Shown here: in pieces, positions 27,872-64,000 of the stretch
Numbering within the stretch: position 1 is the stretch's first letter
Layout: every line of letters starts with the position of its first letter
DNA from: Sphaeramia orbicularis
Taxonomy: Eukaryota; Chordata; Actinopteri; Kurtiformes; Apogonidae
Assembly (NCBI RefSeq): GCF_902148855.1
Contig: NC_043978.1
Location: 37,474,294 to 37,538,293, forward strand
Reading direction: 5' to 3'
DNA: 64,000 bases
Made by a program: the position numbers and the translations under genes
The notes under the pieces: generated by a model
The model's database searches: none
The model's input: the letters and a program-made list of their open reading frames with translations, nothing else
What the model was told of the DNA's origin: nothing

Positions 27872-29788
27872 TTTAGTCTTTTTTTTTGCTGGCTTCCACC
27901 ACACCGCCGGAGACAACAGCGACAAGAGGCGGATAGTTTGTATCACGTCCCGTTCAGTCAATGAGGTGCAGTACCAGCGGAGTTCAACAGGGGGCGACAG
28001 AGACAACGGCTGGCTCTGTCTCAGCACTGTCAATGAACAAAAAGAAAGAAATACGTTGAAAACTGTAAACACACACACCTCGTATAAGAAAAGCAAATAT
28101 GCTTTATTTTAAGTAACAATACACATGTTTAAATGTATATCTCGCTAGCTTTAATGGCTTCTAAAAAATGTTTTCCATATCATTCTGAGGTTTTTCCAGT
28201 TCTTTCAGTTTTGTGTGACCACTATTTTTTTTGTGATTATATTTTTATGGCACACAAAAAAATTAACAATTTAAGAAATCATTTTTACTTCATCAATGAA
28301 TATTTTTGTTCTTGCCGATGTCTGAGTGTAATGTGAAAATCTACAACCTGTTTGAAAGTGTGTAATATTTTAATATTAAGAGAAAAATACAGTTTTGAGT
28401 CAAGGAACATCAAACTTCTCTTCTCTGCAGCTACCAGTTCTGGATACTTGGGGAAAACCCTAAATTATTATTATAAATTCAGTCATGTGTAAATGACATT
28501 GTCACTTTGTAGCTGGCTGAGCATGAGCTAATAATTCTGCTTTTATTTTATGTATTTGTTGTATGTGGTGCATATGAAACTTCACGCTATGCATCACATA
28601 TATAAATGTAATATAATCTTACTAAATTTCCATATATAAAATATAAGAAGTAAAACAAAAAAGTAGGAAATATATGAAGTGAAAACATACAGTATACAAA
28701 GAAGTCTTACAAATACACTGGCATACTGTATATGTCGAGCTCATACAAAATGTATTTTTACTTTATGTTTTGAATAATAATATATTGCTTTTCATGTCAC
28801 ATATTTGGGCCTCACTCTTGATACAGGGACATATAAATTTTTCCATACGAGATTATTGTTTTTACTACACTGTCATCTAAATATTGTTGGGTGAAATTTG
28901 CTGTAATTGCTGCAAAAGGCTAGAAAAACAATAGGTCAGGGATGTCAAACTCATTTTAGTTCAGGGGCCACATGAAGCCAAATTTGATCCGAAGTGGGCT
29001 GGACCAGTGAAATAATAACATAATGTATAAATAATGTCAACTCCAAACTTTCCTCTATGTTTTAGAGCGAAGCTCTAAAACATATAGCCTCTGCTATAGG
29101 TACTCGAGGTGTGGCAAAAAAAAAAAAAAAAGAACAGCATAGTGATATTTATCCTCTGCTGCCTGGTAATAAGGCAAACAACTAAGTTGATTTTTTTTAA
29201 TTCTTGTTATGTCTGTGAATCTGTTGACAGCATCATACAAAGACAACAGTACAATATTCACATTGCAGGACTTACTTTAATTCACATATTATATATATTC
29301 ATAGCAATTTATAGTTGTTGATGGGTGAGTTGGGTTCTTCTGGATGTATGAACAAACAGCCTCCATTAAAAGCTTTTTTAATGATAGAGATTATTAAAAC
29401 ATTTATTAGAGGTTTAACACAGCTAAAGCAATCAGACAGTATTTACATAGACACAGAGAGCAGTTTGTCATACAGCGTTGTCATCCAGTTGCCAGTTTGA
29501 TAAAGCAGCATAGTGATCACTCATCTCTTGTTAGATCTGCAGTGATCCAGCTGTTACAAGAGTCTTAAATCCAGTACTTTGTCTTGTCTGTGTCGAAGTC
29601 ACACATGTCTTTGTCCCATCTAAGAGGCAAACAAAATTGCAAAACAAAAATATTCTCATTGGAATAATTTGCAGTAGAAAAAAAAAAAAAAGGACTTGTG
29701 CTCTTCAACAACTAGAAGTAAAAATCCAGCACCACCTTCACAGGCTGTGCTTTTAGTTTGAAGTGAGTCTTTTTTTGCCCTAGCTGGG
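27872..29788. other. Interval between hdac1 and lck
   Basis: Holds the hdac1 promoter side (27872-28020) and AT-rich sequence. A fragment of the GATGTCAAACTCATTTTAG hAT repeat lies at about 28937-29050, and a perfect 13-bp inverted repeat at 29056-29084. The lck 3' UTR begins just below 29789. No gene seen. Confidence 0.5.
29402..29407 (-). terminator. Candidate lck polyadenylation signal
   Basis: AATAAA on the minus strand about 380 bases past the lck stop. Confidence 0.4.
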
Positions 29789-41820
<12,032 letters not shown>

Positions 41821-41896
41821 TGTTTCTGTAGTTAGAAAGTTCCGGTTATTATTTTTAGCAGTTTTGTCAATGTTTAGGCAAAATCTTTAATGCACA

Positions 41897-42079
41897 CTGT
41901 TGCCCATAAAGTTGGAAAAATTTTGTTTTTCTTTTTTATTCCTATTTATACACATCAGTAATCACCTTTGAGCAGATGTAATTCATAGTTACACTTTATC
42001 TGTCAAGAATAAATCACATTTTCACAATCATTTCATGAAAAGAGGTAAAATATTTTATTCCGACTTTATGAGCAACAGT
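41897..42079. mobile_element. TA-flanked MITE family D, copy 2
   Basis: Ends CACTGTTGCCCATAAAGTTGG and ACTTTATGAGCAACAGTAT, inverted. Just upstream of the first coding exon of lck. Confidence 0.75.
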
Positions 42080-43419
42080 ATATAAATATCTGAAAAAGTA
42101 AAAATTAATACTGAATATTAAAAACTGCCTGTATTTATCTGTTTGCTTTTTAATGTGGACCATGAGTCTGAAATAAAGCTTTTCTATCTACCTAATATTA
42201 AATTTATCTGAAATGTACGAGCGAGGAGTGGCCTCTTGCAATAAATGTTTCTTAATCTAATTCAACATATTTTATTTCATTAATGTTAGGCTTTTTTAGC
42301 GACTGAGTCAAACGGTGCAATAAAGGGCAGTTGTTCTGGATTTGATACGTAAAAAACATGAAAAATGTCTCTTGAAGGTTGTTTTGATTGATAGTGAAGG
42401 AGGCCTTTCACTCAAAATGGTGGCTAGGTTGTGAATGTTTAACACCTTCGAAAGCTTTTATTTTCGACCCACTTCGAGCACCATAAACATCATGTACTTC
42501 TTAATATTGTAATGTGTTGCCAGTGGGTTTTATTTCTTTGGTCTTAGTGAGACTTAATGGCCTGAGTCTAATTCAGCAGCCACAGTGAATAGGAGACCTG
42601 ATAAAAATGTACAAATGTTGATCCTGTTTAATCCAGCGTCTGCACGTGCTTTGTATTGTGGTTTACACTGGTGCAAATGTACAAACTGGCTTTCTCAGGC
42701 TCACTTGGTTCCCATTGGACCACTCATGTATCAGGGTCAGTGGGCTAATCACAGCAGCCGCCTGTCCCAAAGGCCGAGAGCCGTGAGAAAAATCTGAGGT
42801 GATCTGACCCGGCAGTAACAACCCACCACTGTATTTCGGCCTCGCAGAACAAATCACAGGAGGATTATCGGGGTACCAAGTTTTTCCTCTCTTTTCAACT
42901 TTTTTTTTTTTATATCGTTATCAGCACTCCTACGTGTATGACTAGCACTCAGAGTCACATAAACAAAGTCAGCATTTTCCATTGAGGGTCTCCCCTTTTC
43001 TTTTTACGATCTGCAGCTGAAATCCTTAATAAACAAATACTGTTTACAAAGTGTGATGGGAATATGGGGGAAAGTGAGGTCAGTGCTAATAGATTAGGTT
43101 TAATTTGCTGTAATTACCCATGGAGACAAATAAAGTAGGATATATTCTCAGAAATGGGTGAGAACCATGAATGAAGAAACATATTAACAAGGAAAGGAAA
43201 TAAAGCATTTATAAAAGTCTACTGTTAACGAAGAATAAGAATTCTTACCAAGCTGTCTTTACTGGCATTAACTCCCTCATTTAAACATTTCTTTGTCACA
43301 AGTATGAGCGTACAATGCACACAATATCTATATTTTCTGTTGACTTTGTTGGAAAAATAATGAAAACAGTTGTCAGTGGAGATTTTTGTTGTTATGTTTG
43401 CTGTATTTTTCTTTCCTAA
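42080..43419. other. lck upstream intron, no gene seen
   Basis: AT-rich sequence with no supported coding region. Probably lies within the first (5' UTR) intron of lck. Confidence 0.4.
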
Positions 43420-43929
43420 CCCATAAAGACCCAAACAACCACTGGTGACCAAAATCATTTACCAATATAAAATGTTTAATAACTTCTGATGCATTAAACA
43501 TATCAATACATGTAAATAATTGGTGTAAAATACAATTTGTCATCTTTTCACGGTCATTAGATGTGACCCATTTGGACGTTCAGAGGCTCCGTAGTGAACT
43601 TGGAAACACCGTCATCTTCTACTACATTTAATCACCAGTAAAATCCATACAGTTGGATCAGTGACAGTGGATGGAGACACTTGGTTTATGTTCAGTTAAT
43701 GATACATTTTGTTGAAAAAGTCACATTTTCTTCATTTTTCTCTGTTTCTGATATTATGACAATTAACTTTAATCTAAATTTTTATGAAAATATACATGAT
43801 CAGTCAATTAAATCTGGGAAAATACCTGATTTGTATCAAAGAAACGCAAAATACAGAAGATAATATCATAAATTAAGTTAATAAATGGTGATAAATTGCT
43901 TAAGAAAGCTTACACTGGGTCTTTCTGGG
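43420..43929 (+). mobile_element. TTAA-MITE family A, copy 5 (CTAA flanks)
   Basis: CCCATAAAGACCCA at the left and GGGTCTTTCTGGG at the right. Both flanks read CTAA (43416-43419 and 43930-43933) instead of TTAA. Confidence 0.88.
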
Positions 43930-44214
43930 CTAATCATTTCAGTGAGTCACTGTGTGTCTGAATGTGTGTTAATTGTGACCTTCATGAAACAGCAAAAGAC
44001 AAAATCAAACCTCTACATGTGTTATATCTACATGTGGATATGGTTTTAAGACTTCATCTTTCAGAATACATTATATGATAAAAATATGAAGCCGTCCTCC
44101 AAAGTCTTCTGGTTTACTTAGTGAAATTAGAAAACTCATAAAGATATTTTACTATCTTTCGTAGTCACACGTCTGTCTACTCTGTTTTAATAGAATCACA
44201 AGTTTGATACTCAC

Positions 44215-44385
44215 CTCTTAAAATATGAAACGTCTTCGCCTTAAGCACCCAGTATTATCAGATCTGTTCCGCCATAGACTTTTAAAAAATGTTGAATTTT
44301 AATTTTGTAAAAGAGTAAATGAGTTTTCACAACTGGAGCTTGGGTGTGACGATGTCATCATCCGCTTCTCTTATAACTCATTGCT
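44215..44385 (-). promoter_or_regulatory. Candidate lck non-coding exon 1 and promoter
   Basis: A strong donor GAG|GTGAGTATC on the minus strand at 44215 could pair with the acceptor just 5' of the lck start codon. About 150 bases upstream are TTATAAG and a TGACATCGTCA cAMP-response-like element. Pairing is inference. Confidence 0.3.
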
Positions 44386-47215
44386 ACGGGTGTTGATGTA
44401 CGTCCGCACTCGCACACAAAAACACACACTCTGGAGGAGTAGAGGTGAGCGACCCAGTGTGTTTCCTGTCGTTGAAAGGTTGAGGGTTGCTCTACAGGCT
44501 TCTAACAGGTGCTTACCATGCAGCTGTGTGTTAGTTAGCAGGGGGAACGTTATAGGCTCCATGATAAGGGGGTCAGGACAGCACCTTTCCCAAAGTGGAA
44601 GACCTGAATGTTCCAATACAGTTAAAAAGCCAGACTACAAGACAATGGAGAGGTTCAGGTGTGTGTGTGTGTTTTTTATTGTGTGTTTTGCATCTGTATA
44701 CCACTGATCTGTAAGATGAGGTTAAGTTTAGGTTCAACATCAGTGTGTGGTAGTGATTCAGTGTCGCTCAAAAGAAAGACTACATGCAAAACCAGACTCA
44801 GAGAGGAGGCCATGTGCTCATGTACAAGCAAACGACTCATCATTTGTCACTGGATCAATGTGATTATTTAACATATAAAGCAATTAAGCCCTATTTTAGT
44901 CGATTATGGTCAGTTGTGAAGTCTGTAGAGGTGAAAGGCTTCAGGCCAGTGTATTTCAATCAACAATCTTTTTTTAGTCAGACATGTGGTTAGTATCTGT
45001 CCTGTTTGTGGTCAGTGGACATTTTAAAAATAGACTTTTACAACTTAGAAGGATGACAAAAACAAAAATAGCCTCAATATGTGGATGTCTCTGTCTACCC
45101 AGATGTTAATTCATCCAGAGTCCTTTGTCAAATTAGCTGCCCCACAATAAACCCTGAGAAGAGACATGAATTAACATGTCTTCCTGACTGCTAACATGCA
45201 CCAAACCCATACAATAGCGTTTTTCTACCTTTCAGACAAATCTGCTGTGGACCACATATCTTCTCTTGTGGTGAACGGCTGCTGCAACAGAGCATGCACT
45301 GACAGGAAGTCAGTCCAAACATCACAGGAAGCACACAGACATATGTGCTAAGACTGCCACAGCACAGAATAAGTCTCACTCGCTATGTGTAACCACCTAA
45401 GTTCACTCTTTTTCCATTAAAACATATAACTGCGAGACTCTAGCTGTGGAGAGCTCACATAATGTGAAACAGTTTAACTTTTTAATATATTTATAATGAC
45501 ATTTACACTTGCCTAAATCGAATAAAAATAGTATGATGCAGAATGATTATATGCACATTTATAGTCTTGTATAAGTTTCTTAAAGGGTGATCTAATCAGA
45601 CATAAGTTTCTTATTTATGTGATCAGATGTGCATCACTTGGTAGGAGGGTCTATATTTAAGTAGGTTTATTTTATTGTGTTGTGGGGTGTGAAGGGTATT
45701 CCTATTTTCCTTTCAGCTTCATGACCAAATGTGGTTGGAAATCATATTCTGTTACGCAATCAAAGTGAGATGCTATCAATATGTAGACAGTTTTCCAACC
45801 CTCTTACTGCCTGTTTGAAGATGCAGGTGCTGGCTGCTCCATTTATGAGTGAGGCCTTTGTTTGCTCATGTACGCAGCATTTAACTTAACAAACTATAAC
45901 ATATTTGATCAGTTCTATAATATATGCTTACATGCTCTTTAATGCAATGGAATGCATGTGTTGTAACATTCTTTTTTTATTTACACAAACCAGTCACTTG
46001 CAATGTTCATATGATGATGAAGTTATGTGAAATGGGGGAAAAGGTCAAGAGAGAATCTACAGGATAGACCGGAGGGGCAGAAGTCAGCGATGGTTTTTTG
46101 TAAATGCCCTCACTAAAGAATGAGCCCTCAAGGTACCTCTGTGCATTTTTCATGCCATAGTAATTTTCATGTTCCTTTCACTATTGAGGTCTAATGTCAC
46201 ATGAGTTCACAGCAAAGTTCGCCAGTTTATGATCATTTCAAGAGTCCTAGCTGTGCTCTTATTTCTCACAGTGACCGCACTCTGTCAGTGCATACTGGAT
46301 TTCTTGTTCAACTAATTATGGCCAACAATGTCTGCTTCTGCACATCCCTCTGGGGCCTCATTCATATGTTTGGATATTACACCAGGAAGGAAAGAAGGAA
46401 AGAAGAGACTATTGTGCAGGGTGGCTTCAAGAGTAAGGATGGATGATAGGTTGGATCTGAGCATGTGGTGATATTAACTCTGAGATACAGTAGGACTGAC
46501 TGGACACATGCAGACACATACTGTATGTCTGAAGGTGGATGCTGAGTTACATGCTAATAAAGTTCAATGTACAAATACAAATACATTAGAGGAGGTCTTT
46601 AATGCTGTGTTGCATATGCAAGAAAAACACTGCAACATGTTTTATTGTAGAATTTTACAGAGTATAAATTTTTAATCAGTAACATGATTGAAAAATCTAC
46701 ACTTGAGTAATATCAATGTCAACAGATGCTTTTTTTTTTTGTACATGTGACACAAATAAAACCAATGTCAACTCTCAGATCTTCTCTTTTTGGTATCATC
46801 AACCTAGATTATAGTTCATTTTGCCCTAAATTTATTTAATAGCAACATAATACACTTGGTCGTTGTCCAGCTATATATAGTTTCTATTATGTGCTCAGCA
46901 GTATCTGAACACAGTAGTGGAAAGCGTAACACTTTATGCACAGGCTCCTGGGTCCTGTCACAGCACTGTTGAGGCAATAGAGATATTTTTGGTGTGTGAA
47001 GGAGAGGTGTAAAAACGCTGGAGAGTGACCTCCCACTTTATGTCTACGAAGAATAATACCCCTGTGAAGATTTCTATAGCTACAGGAGAAAATGTTCCTT
47101 ATATTCTTATACTTTTTTTTTAAAGACACATGTTTTCTTTTCCATCAGTCTTCGCAGGTATGGAACTGCTTTTCAACACCAAAACATATTGAACATAATG
47201 CCCATTATTTAAAGT
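44386..47215. other. Interval between lck and fam167b
   Basis: No supported gene. Contains GT-rich tracts and short open frames without family resemblance. Confidence 0.4.
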
Positions 47216-47343
47216 TCAGTCTGTCTTTTTTGTCTTCACATTGCAGTCTGTACAGAACAGACATTGGCTGAACACCACAGGCTTCTTCCAGCAGCAAGGT
47301 GTGTCAGAGTCACGAGTATCTGCTGGTTCAGGTTTGCAACACC
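47216..47343 (-). other. Possible cysteine-rich terminal exon, unassigned
   Basis: Minus-strand open stretch from a plausible acceptor (TTGACATTCACAG|GG) to a TGA. It reads CCKPEPADTRDSDTPCCW and then SQCLFCTDCNVKTKKTD, with seven cysteines in 42 residues. It has no start codon of its own and no upstream exon I can identify, and it lies past the fam167b stop. It may be chance. Confidence 0.2.
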
Positions 47344-47524
47344 CTGTGAATGTCAACAAGGCTGCACATTAAAGAATATTTTAATTTCACACTTATGGTA
47401 CCATTACCCAGCAGCCACTGTGATGTGAGAACATCCCACATAGAGGAAATAACCCTTATAATAACGCTACATGAACCCGGAGGAGGAGATGGGAACTTCC
47501 TCAACGTATAAATATGTTATGATA

Positions 47525-59490
<11,966 letters not shown>

Positions 59491-60327
59491 TGATTAAGTG
59501 GAGAAAATGGGCTTTTAAGGAGAAATGTGACCAGTGTGTAATTGTTCCTCATATCTTTTAACAATACCTTGTGTTTTGAATGTATACTCATTTTTTTTAC
59601 TTTCATAAAATTCTATGTGAAAGTAACTACTGGCTATTGTGGTGAATGTCATTTTAAGCTATTGCAGTCTATATTTACATTGACTGCTTGAAAAACTGTT
59701 AAAGTGTGCTGTATTTCCTTTAGTTCTAGTCTATTTTTGGCACAGGTACAAAAGCATCAGGTGTTTTACTACACATGTTCACTCATAAATATTACCAGTG
59801 GCTGCTGGCCGTAGAACTGACACACCTCCTAGTACTGTTAAGCTCAGCTAAACACTCTTCACAATACAAATCCCTACGTACAGCAAGTCAGCATGTTTGC
59901 ACACATGGAGCTTTGCAAGCTGGAGACTGTAGTTCTGCTTAGTCAAGAGCCACAAACCCTGGTGACTACACAAGGTGGAGAAGATCAACATTATCATTGT
60001 CCAGCATGACTGTCTACATCTGCTTATTTATCCAGTGGTTACTGGACGAAATGACACAGTGACCAATCGGATGGTAATCCTTTAATTTTAACTCTAAAAA
60101 TACCTCAACTGTCTTATGAAATCTTATTTCATAATTAAGTGAATCATTTTACATTCACTAAGTAGCATCTATTGGTGTTGGACCAAGAATCGTCTGTCTG
60201 GGATTTTTAATTTTGTCAGCACACAGGTAATATATATTCAGTAATGTGTGAATTGAGTGTGTGTGATAATGTACATGTACAAACTGTGCTTTATGGGTAT
60301 GATCTCTTCTAAGGACTGTGACTAGAC
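59491..60327. other. Interval between mtmr9 and tdh
   Basis: mtmr9 3' UTR and tdh promoter side. One open stretch (59884-60009) could be an alternative mtmr9 last exon. Otherwise nothing recognised. Confidence 0.4.
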
Positions 60328-63287
<2,960 letters not shown>

Positions 63288-64000
63288 CAAAACCATTTTC
63301 ACAAAGACTGACCAGTGCCCTGCCCCTTTTCAGATGGCATTTACAAAGAATATACTTTCTTCACAAGTTGTCAACAAGTATCTTCTGTTACCTTGGAATA
63401 TTACAATAAGCGCGAGACTTATACTCAGCTTGGACATCTCCGTTATCAGTCAAACACATGTACATTGATATGTCAGTCTCACACATATTCTGTCACACAC
63501 ATACATTTCAGGCTTTCTTTTTTAGGGAATCATATACTGTAAAACCTTCTATACATTTGTTGTTTGTAATTGTTTTAATGGTATAAACATAATTTTACAG
63601 ATGGATATGTTGCTTCAGATGGAACAGCATACTATTTTTATCTAAGCCTCAGATTTTCAAATGTTATGTTAATTGCATGGATGGAACAGCAGTCTGTTAC
63701 AGTGTCTATTACAGTGTCTTATAAAATATGAACCAATTGCACATTTAGAGGGTATTCACCTGTTGTACTCTTTGATTACAGAATCACCAGGAATGGCTGG
63801 CTTAGATTTCTCCAGACTATAAACATCATGTATTCTGATGGAATTTTATAGTATGATCAATCATAGAATTATATATCTACTTAATATAATTTCACTACCC
63901 AAAATCACTGTATACAACTTTATTTCCCTTGTTGTAGCATCTAACATCTTACCTTATTTTAGCGGTGTGATTTTGATCAAGAATGAAAGAATAACAAAAA
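63288..64000. other. tdh 3' UTR and downstream sequence
   Basis: AT-rich; no further gene recognised before the window ends. Confidence 0.5.

Overview
This is nuclear DNA from a ray-finned (teleost) fish. The genes are vertebrate genes split by GT-AG introns, one encodes a fish-type egg-coat protein, and the introns carry typical fish DNA transposons, LINE tails and long AT, GATA and GT microsatellites. No prokaryotic, viral or CRISPR-like content was seen. Exon limits were worked out by hand from splice sites, reading phase and remembered family sequences; each model's exon lengths sum to a multiple of three.

Layout, left to right. (1) pabpc4, minus, 20-8412, 14 coding exons. (2) A ZP3/ZPC-type egg-envelope gene, minus, 9220-12360. 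(3) A TMEM54/KRTCAP3-family four-pass membrane protein, plus, 15787-23058, with introns full of nested transposons. (4) hdac1, minus, 24276-27871. (5) lck, minus, 29789-41820. (6) fam167b, minus, 47525-48813. (7) mtmr9, plus, 50418-59490. (8) tdh, plus, 60328-63287. The tmem54-like gene and hdac1 converge; fam167b and mtmr9 diverge from a shared 1.6-kb interval.

The genes do not form one pathway: they cover mRNA poly(A) binding, egg coat, chromatin deacetylation, T-cell receptor signalling, phosphoinositide pseudophosphatase function and mitochondrial threonine breakdown. Their order is the interesting part. hdac1-lck-fam167b matches human 1p35, while mtmr9 and tdh lie in human 8p23 beside the paralogous pair FAM167A-BLK. 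The window therefore joins gene sets that mammals keep on two paralogous segments.

The most striking non-genic signal is a family of short DNA transposons flanked by TTAA (piggyBac-like target site), with seven copies in 64 kb. Two copies are themselves interrupted by other, different TTAA-flanked elements. A second short family flanked by TA has three copies. Other points are a hAT element whose target duplication recreates a branch-point-like motif 22 bp before an mtmr9 exon, a deleted mariner sitting inside an AT microsatellite, and a LINE fragment with a perfect 14-bp target duplication. I found no convincing new biological system.
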